Assembly (NCBI GenBank): GCA_024362935.1
Contig: JANCRA010000006.1
Coordinates: 33,473,924 to 33,537,923, forward strand
Direction of reading: 5' to 3'
DNA length: 64,000 bases
Source: Setophaga petechia
Taxonomy: Eukaryota > Chordata > Aves > Passeriformes > Parulidae
Shown in pieces: positions 11,291 through 22,854 of this stretch (positions are counted from its first letter, which is position 1; each line of letters begins with the position of its first letter). The position numbers were made by a program, and so were the translations under genes. The notes beneath the pieces are model-generated. The model worked only from the letters and a program-made list of their open reading frames with translations, was not told where the DNA came from and did no database searches.

Positions 11291-11849
11291 GGATTTTGTT
11301 TAACTGGCTGAATGCTGGCTCAGAGCCAGAATGGAGGAGTTTTTGCAAGACAAGGACCATATTCAGCCAATGCACAATCCAGCATGCTTGTAATAATGGA
11401 CAGTGAACACGTTGACAAAGAATGAATTATGGACATACTCAGAATTGGGGGTGGTAAATCCTCAAAAAAGATACAAGAAGAAGAGTCATCATGACTCAGC
11501 AAGTTTGTCAGAAAGCTTGGGAGAGTGAGCCATGGGTAGGCCAGACAACCAAGCAAGATGCGTAAAAAATTAGATGATCCAATCAGCATTCTATTTTAGA
11601 TGCGTGAACAGCAAGGATTAAGCAATCATGTATTAGCTAGAGAGACGTGGACAGTAGAGATTTATTTTAAATATAGTCTTTTAAAGGATAATAAATTTGG
11701 CTTCACTAGATCATATTGGTGATGGTGTGATGTCCCAGACCCTCCGTGCCCCGCAGCCTGTTCCAGCAGGAGGCTCTGGTGAGCCCCTTGCAGGACGCTC
11801 CGCCGTGCACACAGCCCTTCTCCTGCCCGCCCAGAACGCTCCTGGCACA

Positions 11850-11853
11850 GCAG
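11850..11853. other. Empty integration site matching the provirus in arm B
   Basis: On the minus strand this reads GTCCTGCTGTGCCAGG without interruption. In arm B the same sequence is split: GTC-CTGC then the provirus then CTGC-TGTGCC. CTGC is therefore the 4-bp target site, present once here and twice around the provirus. Confidence 0.9.
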
Positions 11854-12792
11854 GACACAAGCTGGCTGGCTCTGGGCTCAGCACACCCCAAACAGAGGGG
11901 CAGGAAGATGCAGCGGCTGTTTTGCAGCCCTGCCCAAGAGAGGTGCGAAGGGTCTCCCCCCTCTGGTCTCGCTTGGTTGGGTTTCTGACTGGGCCTGAGG
12001 CGAGGGCTGCCATTCCTCCCTTGTAGGGAGATCACAGCTGCCAGAACCACACCGAGCCTGCAGGCACTGCCCGACAATGCTGCAGCCACTGGGACGGTCC
12101 TGCCTCTGAGGCTCAGCCACTCCCTGCTGCTGCTGCTGCTTTCAGGCACACGCAGAGCTCATTGTTAGGCCACAATGGTCTCTGCTTCTGCCCTCTTCCT
12201 GTCCCTGTGTAGGGATGGAGCATTGCTGTGCTTTCAGGAAGCTCTCTGTGAAAAACTTCCAGCATTGCAAGCTCCTCTGCTCTCCATAGATGCATGCTGT
12301 GGAATCCCTCACAGCTGCCTTCACAGCATCCTCAAGCTGGCTCTTCTAAAACCCAGGCTCCTTGTTCCCTTCAGCATGCTCAGCACGACCTTCAACTCCA
12401 TGGTGCTGTGCAACTGGAGCAGCAGCACAGGGACCTTTGCAGCCTGAGCTGCCCTTGTTCCTCTCTGCCCGTGCACAGAACACAGCGTGGAAGAGAACGG
12501 CAGCAGGGCCCTGCGTGTCCCCGGGCTCAGGGTTTCTGCCACTTCAGCTCCATGGACACGTGGGTAAAGTGACAAAGCTAAAACTGGTTATTAAGGGAAG
12601 GCAAAGCAAAGGGGTGAACTGGGAGGCAAAAAAGGGGCTGGGCAGGGCCTGGGGGCTGGAGAGGGGGAGGGAGCTGCCAACAAGGAGGGAGATGCCAGGA
12701 GCCCCTGGAGCTTCCCACAGGCTCAGCTGTGACCAAGAAGAGCTGTGCCTGGAGTTCCAGCTGGAACCCTGTGCTCTGCAGGTGGTCTCATC

Positions 12793-12798
12793 TTTATT
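12793..12798 (-). terminator. Polyadenylation signal overlapping the MROH stop codon
   Basis: AATAAA on the minus strand overlaps the TAA stop of the last MROH exon. If it is used, the 3' UTR would be only a few tens of nucleotides. A functional signal may instead lie further downstream. Confidence 0.35.
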
Positions 12799-15700
12799 GG
12801 CAACTGGGGGTTGCCCAAGGACATGGGTTCTTCTTAACCTGCAGATGAAGTTCAGCAGATCTTGCCTCAAACTTCATCAGCTGGATAACTTGGTTGCTGA
12901 AGAAAGGGCACTCGTACTCCTTCAGGGCTTGAAGGGCTGGAAAAAAGAAGCCCAGAGCCACAGTTAGAGGCCGGATTGCAGGAATCCAGGGAAATACTCC
13001 TGCCAGGCAATCCCAGCTGGCTCCTGCTATGGCCAGAAGGGAGCCGGAGACACGGGCTTGGGCCGGAAGGTGCTGGCCTCGGCTGCCCCTCGTGTCCCTG
13101 AAAGCACTCCGGGCTCTGTCCCCGCCGCCCCTCGTCCACACAGGGAGCAGAGCCCTCGGCAGCCCGGGCAGGTGTTTGTAGCTCCGGAGCCGTGATTTGC
13201 AGCTGCCCCCGGCGGCCCTCGCTGGCACCCCCGCGGCTGCCCCCACTCACCCTGACTGAGGACCTGGAGCTCCTCCTTCTGCCCCACCATGAGCACTCCG
13301 GCCAGCCCTGGCAGGACAGAGCCCGTGGCGGCGCCAGGCGGCACAGCTGCCCGACACGGGCGCTGCCACCCTGCGGCCGCACGCCCTCCTGCCCGGGCAG
13401 GGCTCCTGCCGGCCCTGCCGCACACTGCCGCCCGAGGGCTCGGCTGAGGGAGGGCGGCGGCAGCGCCGAGGGCGGGCGGGGCTGCAGCGGCCCGGGCGCG
13501 GCTCCCGCTGGAGCCGGGGCAGCGGCCGGGCCGGGGGCAGGGAGGGGCGCCGGGCTCGGGGCTCACCCATCAGCCTGACGGCCGCCTGTCGCAGGGGCCT
13601 CTGTGGGCTCTGCAGGTGAGGCAAGGCCCAGCGCAGGTGCTCGGCCGCTCGGCTCTCGTCCTGCAGCAGCTGCGGGGAGCGGCGGCAGGGAAGGCTCGGC
13701 GCGGGCTCTGCCCCTCGGCCGGGCGCTGCCTGCGCCCAGCAGCGGCCGAGCTGGCCTGCACGGCCCGGGGCAGGGAGCGGCGTGTGGGGCGCAGGCTGGC
13801 GGGCCCGGCTGCGGGCCCGGGCAGGGCCACAGCTGCCAGCCCCCCGCACCGAGCACCGGCGGCAGGGCTCGGGCTCCTGGGCTGTCCTTACCAGGCTGTC
13901 GGCGAACTTCATCCGCCGCTCCTTCGTCAGCAGTTCCTCGAGGTCCCTCCTCCTCGGGAAGCGTGCCGCACAAAGCAGGGCTTGGCCAGAGGCCTGGAGA
14001 GCGGCAGAGAGCCGCAGGTGGCACCAGAGCCCAGGGCACGGCGCCCGTGTCCCTGCGCCACGGCCAGGGGAGGCTGGAGCCCGCCAGGCACCAGGGCAGA
14101 AACCGGCCAAGCCCCTTGCCAGGGATGCGGCAGCGTCACACAAAACCTGACCTTGGCCACCTGCAGGTTCTCATCGTGCCAGCGCAAGAATAGAGGGAGC
14201 AGGCTCTGGTTCACGATTGTCGTGAGAAGTTCTTCCCCCTCTTCCATTACCAGCTCCATCACCTTGCAGAAGAGCTGAATGGAGAGCAGCTGCACGTGCT
14301 TTTGTTCTGGAAGGAAAGGAAAAGTCCTAAGCACCAACTACTTCAGGCCCATTGGGGCAAAGGCCCAGAACTGCACAGAACACAAAGTTTCCAGGTAGCC
14401 ACTGCCCCCTTCTCACCAGCGAGGGCTCTTGGCGGAGCACCATGCGGCCTCTGAGCGCCAGGCGCAGCCTGTCCCTGCACTGGGTCAGCAGGTGCCTGGA
14501 TACCACCAGCAGGGCACTGGGACCGTGTTTGCTCAGGTCCAGGCACTCGAGGAGCGGAAAGGCACAGGAGGGCAGTGACGGGGGAACCGGCCAGCAGGAG
14601 CCCAGAGCCTCACAGGGCCGGGCCCAGGCAGCAGCAGCAGCACAGGGCGCAGGCAGCGTGCCAGGCAGCTGCAGCTACGAGAGGCCCGAGAGCTGGGAGG
14701 CAGCTCAGCCAGGCAGCGCTGGACACCCGGCTCACCTCCACAAAGAAGGCCAGGGCAGGCAAATGCCAGCAGGTCTGTTTCCCCATGAGCAGGCTTAGCA
14801 GGTGCAAGGCCATGTAGGGACACAAGGGGCTCAAGCCACGGCGCATCTCCCTGGCAGGGGAAAAAGGCACCAAGGCCCTGAGCCTCCCAGGGTGGGCAAA
14901 CCTCTCCCAGGAGTGACTCACAGAGGTCTGATCTTTCCCCAGCGCTCTGCAAGTGCATATGAGCCCCTTGGGAGGCAGCTGCTCCTGGGCATCCTCCTCT
15001 CCCAGCCCTTTGCAGTCTGCTCGGCCCTCCCTCGGTGACAAGGCCCTCTCGCTTACGACCCCGGGGACTGTGTGGGGCACTGCAGGCACAGGGCACAAAT
15101 GCTGGCAGTGGTGGCAGGAGTAAGGGATGTCACCTGGCCAGCAGACCCGCTGCATAGTGCTGGGTGTCGGCACAGAGCAGGGTGTCGCAGAGCTGCTTGT
15201 GCTCTGAAGCCAGCAGATTCTTGCCAAAGCCCAGGCAGGAGAGCAGAGCCTTCATGGTCTGCGCTGCAAACCTGCCTGCCAAGCAAAGGCCAGGTCATTC
15301 TGGGAGCGCTGGCCCTGGCCACGAGGGCATGGGAAGGACGGGGTGCCTGGTACCTGTTGGGGTGGCTGGGAAGGCTGTGTTCCTCCAGGCATGCTCTCCA
15401 GAAGCTCCGGGTCTCAACGTCCCCTGGCATCTGCTCTGTGGCGGTGACAATTTGCAAGAACAGAGCCACAAACAGTTGGGGAGAATGAAGCAGAATGGCA
15501 TAGTGCCACTCGGACATGGCGGCAATCCTCCACATTGTCAGAGTTGCCTGCAAGAGACAAAGTAGCCTGAGACAGCGCTCAGTGCCAGGGTGTCCATGAG
15601 GCAGGGCCCGAGGGGAGACGCAGGGGGAGCACCCGGCCTGCTGCCCCTGAGCCTGCCCCTAGGCCAGCTTTGAGCCCAGGCAGGGAGCTGCAGGCTGGGG

Positions 15701-17010
15701 AGAGCAGGGAGAGCTGCTGGAGAGGCGACCGGGAGGGCGAGCAAAGGCCAGCTCCAGAAACTCACAGCCAGGGCAAGGACGGCCTTGTTGTCCCCCCAGG
15801 AGAAGCTGCCGTAGGGTGGCTGCTCCTCCATGGCAGAGAGCAGCGCTGGAAGCACCTCCTGGGCGGCCACTCTCGACGTGCCCGTGGCTCTCCACATCAG
15901 CGCAGTGGCTCTGTGGGAGCTGAGCTGTGTGTCAGCACCATGCCGCGTGCAGCTGCGTGGGGCCGGGTGACAGAGCCTCGGTGCCCTGAGGAGCAGGGAG
16001 GGAGCATGGCAGAGGCTCAGGAAACAGAAAGGCCCGAGTTTCCCGCAGCTCTCCATCTGTCTGGCAGAGCCCGCTGGACAGGCTGTACAGGGCGAGGGGC
16101 CCTGTGGGCCGGTGAGCCCCGAGCTCTCGAGGCAGTTGTGCCCCGTACCCGCCACACGTTGGGGCACAGCGCAGAAGGCTCATCACCACTTGAGCAGGGT
16201 GTTCTTCAGTCAGGCTCAGAATCTCCGTTTGCAGCCCGGCGTCCATGGTGACACAGGACGCCAGTCTCTGGAAAATGTCCCTGACCGTGGCCAGCACCTG
16301 GAGGAGGCAGCATGGGAAAGACTTGGAGTGCTGTCCAAGGCAGACACTTGGCCAGCTTCCCCCAAGAAGTGCTTGCCTTCCCACACCAGTGTGATGGCCT
16401 CAAAGGCTGAGGGGGTCCAGCATATGTAGCTTGAGGGGCCACATGATCCTGGGAGACCTTCAGCCCTGGCCCCATGCTGCTTACCTGCTGTGGAGAAGCA
16501 GCACGCTTCTGGAAAACCTCCAGAGTGGGTGCAGGAGTCCCGGTCAGTGTGGGCATGGCCTGAGTCTCTGGCATGCCCTGAGCCTGGGTGTCAGTGGTGG
16601 CCATGCCCTCAGTCAGGGCCATGTCAGCCTCCGCCCTGCCCTCAGCCGTGTCCTGCTCAGAGGCTGCTGCGAGCTCTGAGGACGCTGAGCTGGCAGCAGG
16701 CTCTGCCCGCAGCTGGCCAGGCCTGGAGTCGGGCTGGGCCGTGCCCTTGGTGTTGGTGCCGCCGGTCTTTGTGCAGCCAAGGTGCAGGAGCCTCCGCAGT
16801 GTCTGCAGCAGAAGGGCGGGAAGAGAGGAACATTCCATGGCCTGCTCCAAGCGCGGGACTCGGCCGGGCAGTGCCAGCAGGCCCGGCCCAGGTGGGGACG
16901 GCCGCAGGTACCTGCGCTGCTCTGCAGAAGAGGCCAAAGGTGGATTCCTGCTCTTGAGACCAGTCCTTGGCTGCATCAGGCAAAGAGCGAGCGTAGCCAG
17001 AGCTGAGGGG
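12794..17010 (-). CDS. Maestro heat-like repeat (MROH) family protein, at least 13 exons
   Basis: A HEAT-repeat protein of the MROH family, with alpha-helical repeats thought to act as a scaffold; the cellular role is poorly known. On the minus strand I place exons at 16,911-17,010, 16,485-16,803, 16,149-16,297, 15,767-15,910, 15,354-15,547, 15,134-15,271, 14,736-14,850, 14,417-14,545, 14,152-14,306, 13,892-13,993, 13,567-13,660, 13,251-13,307 and 12,794-12,936. Each has AG/GT borders; frame and phase fit at the junctions I tested. Family-typical segments are HVQLLSIQLFCKVMELV, PRRRDLEELLTKE and ESRAAEHLRWALPHLQSPQ. An acidic exon probably lies near 17.3 kb; the start is not found. The C-terminus (KEYECPFFSNQVIQL) is shorter than in the second copy. 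The stop TAA sits inside an AATAAA at 12,793-12,798. It appears intact. Confidence 0.8.
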
Positions 17011-17019
17011 CTGCGGGAG

Positions 17020-18780
17020 AGACCGGAGAACACAGCCCAGCCCTGCGCTGCCCAGGCAGGGAGAGCCCCGGCATGCTGCAGGGGGATGGAGCACGGCCAC
17101 TGCGCATGTCTGCCCAACCCCTCTTCTGTCTTGTCCGTGGGCAATTCCCCAGGGGATGGCATGGCATGGCATGGGGCCAAGTTGGGTGCAGGCTCTAGCC
17201 CTGCAGCCCAGCTCTGCCACTCATGCTCCTGCGGTGGATGGAATGGCACCACCTCTTCAGTCTCCAGTGCTGGGGCAGCTCCAGGGCCTTCTTCCTCCTC
17301 CTCCACCCAGTCCAGCTTGGGCACTCTCGGGGGTCTCTGCTCTATGTGAGTGCCTGGAGCTACTTGCAGGAGAGATGGCTTGGGAAAGCTCCGGGGCACC
17401 AAGTCCCACACTCTGCCCTTGAGGGCAGCTGCAGAATAGAAGCCGCAGAAGGCCACGGGTAACCGAGTACTGTGCTCTGGCCTTGAGCTCAGCTGCAGGA
17501 ACAACGCCACAGAAAAGCCCCGGGTAAGACAGGAACGAGTGCGCTGTGCGGGGGCTCCTCACGGCACCGCTCTGTCCCATTATGCCCCGTTGCATGTTCC
17601 CAGCACCTGGGCAAGCTTCTATTTCCCATGTATCAAAAAGGGGCCTTGGACACCGGGTTCCGTTCCATGGCACACTGACTGTGCTGCAGCGTGTCACCCA
17701 CAGCCCTTGCACACATTGTCTCCTGCCCTGGGGCCGCCCCCAGCCCAGCCAAAGTGGCCCAGGCAGGAAGGAATGCCTGGCCCCAGGTGTCTGAGACAGC
17801 CCGCAAAAGACCTTTAGGAAGGGCTCAGACCATCAGCAAACACCGCCCGGCTCTGTGGGCTCAGTCCTATCCCCATATCTTTCCCTGACAGCATTTGAAT
17901 TTCTAAATGAGAATCATTTGAAGGGAGGGGATTTACATTTTCCATTTCAGAGAAGCCTTCTTCCTTCCTGAGCAGACACCTCTCTCTTCAAACCAAGACA
18001 CTTGTTTATCGTCTTGCAGATGCGCAGTTGCTGGGCAGCCCCGTTCTACACCAGGGACCTGGAGAACCATTCCCAGCAACTGGGAAAATCCTGCGGGGTC
18101 CATCCACCCATAGAAGAGGTCTCCAAATTTGCCCGGAAAGTGGGTCCAGCTTTTATAGGCCAAAAAGAGCAAGTCCAAGTGACTCGATGATATTTTTAGC
18201 CCAGATAGCCCTGCAGCTGAAGGCACACTTCACAATCAGCAGGGGACACAGCTAGGCCAAAGCCCAGATCTCTTCCAGGAGCCTTTCTCCTCAAACATCC
18301 TTCAAACGAGCCTCCATTCAAGTCAGCTTGGAAAGTTTCTTCCAATGATACATGCTGGCACATAACTAGACAGGGTTATGTGAAAGATTCTAAAGCAGCA
18401 GCTCTGGAGTCAAAGAGCCAGCACTAAGAGTCCTTGTCATGTCTTTGTAGCTAAATCCCACTTCGAGGGAGTGGAAGGAGTTTGGAACGAGCTAGAGAGC
18501 GGAGCTCTGAGTTTTTAGATGATGCCATTGCTTTTTCTTCTCTTCTACATAGACAGGAAGAGTGAGTTTGGCTCACATCTCCACCGCATGGCTCACAGGG
18601 CTGCAAAACTTGTAGTTACAAGAGCTTTGAAGGATTCTTGGCTAAGAAGACACGGGCAAGAAGGACATTTCTGTTTTGGAGCCAATCCTTCAATATTTCA
18701 TCTTACAGACTCATGCTCTCGGGGTCTCTAGCTGGTCAGAGTGACCCCAAGATAAGTTAGAAAGTCTCTTTTCCCAGCCC
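17020..18780. other. Upstream part of the MROH gene and unassigned sequence
   Basis: Around 17,260-17,400 (minus) an acidic frame with LDWVEEEEEGPGAAPALE could be a 5' exon of the MROH gene, but I could not fix both borders. From 17.5 to 18.78 kb I find no convincing exon. Confidence 0.4.
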
Positions 18781-18784
18781 GGCG

Positions 18785-19560
18785 GTGGAAGAAGGAGTCA
18801 GAGCTCTTTGTTTCTCGGTCTCAAGGTTGGTTATTGTATCTTATCTATAAATATCTTTCTCCTGTCCTGCCGAGGTCCGCTCAGCAAGACAGTCTAAGGC
18901 GCTCTGCCTCCCCCGGGGCGCTGTTATCTTTTATACTAAAAACAATGACGTGTACAATATTTACAATTGCCTTCCAATACCTATCGTCTACGTTAGACAG
19001 TGAGCTTCTACTCTAAACCAATCTAACAGTGCCAACATCACAGCAGAAGATGGAGGCCAAGAAGAAGAAGGAGAAAAGCTGGACATGTCCATATTCCTCC
19101 ATCTTGCCCCCTGAAGCCCCATTCTAAAAACCCCAAAAATCTATTTTCCCACTCTGTGATAAATTCACTATCATTCTACTTAAACTTTTGTGGCTTGTCA
19201 TTCTTCATACAAGGTTGGTCATTGTTTTTTCCAAGGGCTATATCAAAGGCACAGGAGTCTTGGGATCTGTGCCAAGGCCTCTGAGCCTTCTGACAAGGTC
19301 TCGAGTCCTGCAGGGCAGCCAGAGGAATTTCCTGCATTCCCACATCATGCTACAGTGTAAGCTTCCTTAGCCAATCATGTTATGACACATAAACCTTCAG
19401 CACTGCATCCGCAACTTCTTGTTTACCATTGGAACTACTTTTTTTTCTAGATCTTGAACTCTAAAACTCTAAACTTTCCTCCCCTGCAACTTTCCTCCCC
19501 GTGTCTCTGCTATCAACTCGAAATCCGCATTCTCGCTTCTAGCACCTAAGTTTGGAAGCC
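18785..19560 (-). mobile_element. Probable solo LTR or LTR remnant (avian ERV)
   Basis: A block with the texture of a songbird LTR in reverse orientation: TTTCTCGGTCTCAAGGTTGG, CTGCCGAGGTCCGCTCAGC, a stretch with CAGCAGAAGATGGAGGCC, then TCCATCTTGCCCCCTGAAG. I recognise these phrases as a dispersed passerine LTR from memory, but cannot name the family. No gag or pol sequence adjoins it. Exact ends and a target duplication were not found. Confidence 0.45.
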
Positions 19561-20300
19561 CTTTCCAAGGTCTCAGATCAAATCCTGTGTTTAATTCTAA
19601 GCTTTGCGGACAAGACCAAAGGTCTGAGATTTCCCTGCATTTGGGTTTCCAACACCACTGATGCTGTTAGTTCCAGCATGCCCAGGATCCCTCTTGCAAG
19701 TCAACTCTGGCAGGAACAAGGCGGCTGCCAGGGGGCTGCTTGTGGCCTCTGAGAGGCCATTGCTCAGGGCTTGCCAGTGCCCCAGCCCCTCAGGCTCTGC
19801 CCCAGCCTGGCCAGGCTGCCTGGCAGCAGCAGCGCTGCAGCCCCACAGCAGCTGCAGAGCAGCCCCATGCAGGGGCACCTGGGAGCCCTCGGCAAGGCAG
19901 CCAGCAGCACATGGGCAGGAGGACACGGATGGCGCTTCCTGCCTGGCACAGGGCTTGTGGCCATCTCCAGGCAACGCTCTGGCAGGGACCCCGCAGCTCC
20001 GGCCCCTGCCCAGCCGCTCTGTGGGCAGCACAAAGGCTTCAGCAGAAGCACCAAAGGCCAAAGGCCTTTTGGCCACTTCCCCTTGCCCACTGCACACCTG
20101 GGCACCTGGCTGAGCACAAGCACCCTTTTCCCCCTCCTCCCCTATTCCCTGTGCACCCTGGGCAGCAAAGAAAATCTCCTGAGAGTGTGTATATTATAAC
20201 ACGGTCTATATTTACAAAGGGTGAGAAATAGAATGGAAGAAAAGAAAAATCTGAAAGAAAAGTGAAAATCCCCACTGGCTCAGGCTGCGCCAGCAAAGAG
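19560..20300. other. GC-rich unassigned sequence
   Basis: Both strands are open by chance over several hundred bases because of high GC and many CAG/CTG trinucleotides. I find no splice-flanked exon or motif. It lies just downstream of the second MROH copy. Confidence 0.5.
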
Positions 20301-20311
20301 ACCCTCCCGCA

Positions 20312-22290
20312 TCATCTCTCTACAGAGCTCAGGCAGTGCAACCAGCCGAGCCGCAACAGACGAGGCCGAGTGATCCATGCCCTGTGCAGCTGATCGTGCA
20401 GCCTCTGGAAGATGGAATATCGCCCTCGCTGTGTTGCTCGGAGGACATGCAGTGTTTCATGTGCCAGCTCTGACACGGCACTGCTCACGTCCTCCGTCAG
20501 GTGTTCCAGGGCTGCAAGAGAGAGGAATAGAGCCAAGGTCAGATGCCGGATCTGTGGGGAGCCAAGGAGAGCCCCCTGCCAGGGCCATCCCAGCCGGCTC
20601 TTGCCATGGCCAGGAGGGAGCAGGGAGCAAGGGGATCAGCCCGAAGCTGCTGGCCACCAATGGCCCAGGTGGCCCTGAAATCTCAGGGTGCTCTGACCCC
20701 CGGAGCAGAGCCCTCCGCAGCCGGGGCAGGGCTTGCAGCTCTCCCAGTGCCAGCCCGCGCTGTCAGCCCGCTGCCCTCGCTCACCAGTGCAGATCAGCTG
20801 CAGCTCTCGTTGCTGCCCCCTCAGGCGCCGCCCGGCCATGCCTGTGAACACAGAGCCTGTCACGGCCCCAGCGGCACAGCTCCCTGCCAGCGGCGCTGTG
20901 GCCACACGGGCTGCTGGCCCGGCAGGGCTCAGCCCAGCCCTTGGCGCACGCTGCCGGCCCAGGGCACGGCTGCCAGAGGGCGGCAGCAGCAATGCCCAGG
21001 CCAGGCGGGGCTCCACGGCGCTGGGCCCGGCTTGCGCTGCCGGGGCAGCAGGCGGGGCTGGGGCCGAGCTGCGGCGGGCCGGGAAGGGGAGGGAACCCGG
21101 GCTTGTGGCTCACCCATGAACCTGATGGCCGCCTCTCGCAGGGGCTCCTGTGGGCTCTGCAGGTAGCGCAGGGCCTGGCGCAGGTGCTCGGCCGCTCGGC
21201 TGCTTTCCTCTGCCAGCTGCAGAGAGCGGCAGGAGGGAAGGGTTGGCGCGCGCTCAGCCCCTGGGCCGGGCGCTGCCTGCCCCCAGCCCCGGTCTCCCCT
21301 GCCCGCACAGCCCTGAGGCGCGGCCAGCAGCCGCCGGCCGAGGGCTCCCGAGGGCAGGGGGCAGAGGGCCGGCTGCTGCCCAGGGAGCCGCGGTGCCGGC
21401 CCCCAGCCCCGCTGGGCCGGGGCTCCACGGGCACCCGGCTCACGCCCATGGGAGCCTGGAGAAGAGCCCGCGCCGCCTCTGACTGCAGCAGCAGCGGGCA
21501 GGGGCACAGCTGCCAGCCCCGCACACTGAGCACCACCCTCAGGGGCCTGCTCCAGGCTGAGGCTGGGGGTTCTCGGCTGCTCTTACCAGGCCCTCGCCAA
21601 TCCTCCATGTCTGATCCAGGTGTAGCATTTGTTCTAGATCCCTCCTCTTTAGGAATCTGGCTGCAGAATGCAGCGTTTCTCGGGAGGCCTGGAGAGCAGC
21701 AGAGAGGCACAGATGGCCCCACAGGCCAGGGCACAGGAGCATCCCAGTGCCGCAGCCTGGAGGAGGCTGCAGCATGCAAGGTGCCAGGGCAGGAGGCAGC
21801 CAAGCCCCCTCCCAGGGGGCAGCAGCCGGCCACAAGTCCTCACCTCAGCAAGAATCTGATTCTCATCATGGCAGTGGAAGTAGAGTGGGACCAGGCTCTG
21901 GTGCACGTGGGGCTTCAGGGCCTTTCTTCCATCTTTGGTTAGTAAGTCCAGCATCTCTTGAAAGACACACATGCAGCTCAGCTGCACCTGGATATCATCC
22001 TGTATGAAAGGAAGGGCAAAAGACCTCAGCATCAGCTGCTTCAGACCCCTCAGGGCACAGGCCTGCATCTCCACAGGGCACCAAGTGTCCGGGCAGCAGC
22101 CAGTGGCCGTGGCTGTGGGCACAGAGCCTTACATGGTCAAAGAGTGGCAGGAGCGCCTCAGCCAGCGGCAGGGCGATGGGGGTGCCTATTGGGGCACCAT
22201 TATCCTGATCATGTCGCTATCGTTTTCTTGCAGGAGCTCCACAAGACTTTCACTCAGGCTCCACATTTTTTCAGCCTGTGCGGAACACAA
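20312..22290 (-). pseudogene. Second MROH-like gene, 3' part, frameshifted
   Basis: Six minus-strand exons paralogous to the neighbouring MROH gene: about 22,128-22,275, 21,842-22,005, 21,590-21,690, 21,114-21,215, 20,785-20,845 and 20,312-20,511. Motifs include KRRDLEQMLHLDQTWRIGE, ESSRAAEHLRQALRYLQ, MAGRRLRGQQRELQLIC and a terminal exon with YSIFQRLHDQLHRAWITRP. The terminal exon is the usual long MROH end, unlike the alternative end of the 12.8-kb gene. In the first exon the frame of SESLVELLQENDSDMIRI does not continue into the expected IALPLAEALLPLFDH: some codons are missing and the frame changes. Upstream exons are absent because a class II ERV begins at 22,485. It is probably a pseudogene, unless spliced around the lesion. 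Confidence 0.7.
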
Positions 22291-22484
22291 GGTTGTGAAA
22301 GGCCACCCTGCTGCCATAGGGCCCAGAGGCCAAAGGCCTGTCCCCAAGCACTGGGGCAGCTGAAGCGGGAGGCAGGAGAGCTGGAAGCAGCTGCCCCAGC
22401 GCCCCAAGCCCAGGCAAGGCCAAGCAACTGCGTTGCCCAGCCCCACGCTGCCTGCACGGCTTCAGCCACTGCCCCCTCCTCACC

Positions 22485-22778
22485 TGTCGCTATCAGACAC
22501 AAAGGAAGACGAGCACACACCTCTTTCAAGGTGAAGGAAAAAAGGGAAGTTTTATTTTCTGACTCCTATATTTATAGTTTTACAAAGGTGACAGAGGATT
22601 GGAGGGTGACAGTGACACCTCGCCAATGACACTGGCTACAACAACAGTCCATCAATTCTCTCCTCCTCCATCAAAGGAATGTGAACCACAAGTTATTTAC
22701 AAGAAAGTGTGTGATAAAGTTCCTTAGAAGAATGTCAACATCAGAAGGCCTTGAGAATCTTAACAAACCAGGGCGACA
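22485..22778 (-). repeat. 3' LTR of the class II ERV
   Basis: A 294-bp repeat with TGTCGC...GCGACA ends, so TG/CA inverted termini are present. It shares blocks such as TGACAGTGACACCTC and GAATGTCAACATCAGAAGG with the copy at 28.04 kb. On the minus strand a purine-rich CAGAAAAGGGTGAGA lies directly before it, as a polypurine tract should. Confidence 0.85.
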
Positions 22779-22854
22779 TCTCACCCTTTTCTGTTTAAAA
22801 AAAAGAAAAAAGGAAAAGAAAATGAACAATGCAAAAAGGAAGCATGAACGATGT

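Larger units (their letters stand above)
9790..13850 (-). repeat. Large inverted duplication, arm A (empty of the class I provirus)
   Basis: About 4.06 kb whose reverse complement makes up 34,012-36,002 followed by 45,487-47,553. The match runs from TGCGCCTGAGGTGAGTC at the left to GGGCTGGCAGCTGTGGCC (as read on minus) at the right. It contains ERV gag debris (10.68-11.29 kb) and the last exons of the MROH gene. By eye the arms differ by scattered substitutions only; identity was not computed. Arm A has an uninterrupted sequence at 11,850-11,853 (GCAG), the exact place where arm B carries the 9.5-kb provirus. Confidence 0.9.

Noticed and set aside
13247..14143. 298-codon minus-strand open frame over the MROH exons
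   Set aside because: It crosses several clear introns and reads two MROH exons partly out of frame; high GC keeps it open by chance.
16206..17510. 434-codon minus-strand open frame
   Set aside because: It contains true MROH exons (16,485-16,803 and 16,911-17,010), but also the introns between them. Splice sites show that it is not a single coding exon.
20781..21942. Overlapping 333- and 350-codon frames on both strands
   Set aside because: Both strands open at once in a GC-rich block; only the spliced MROH exons have family motifs.
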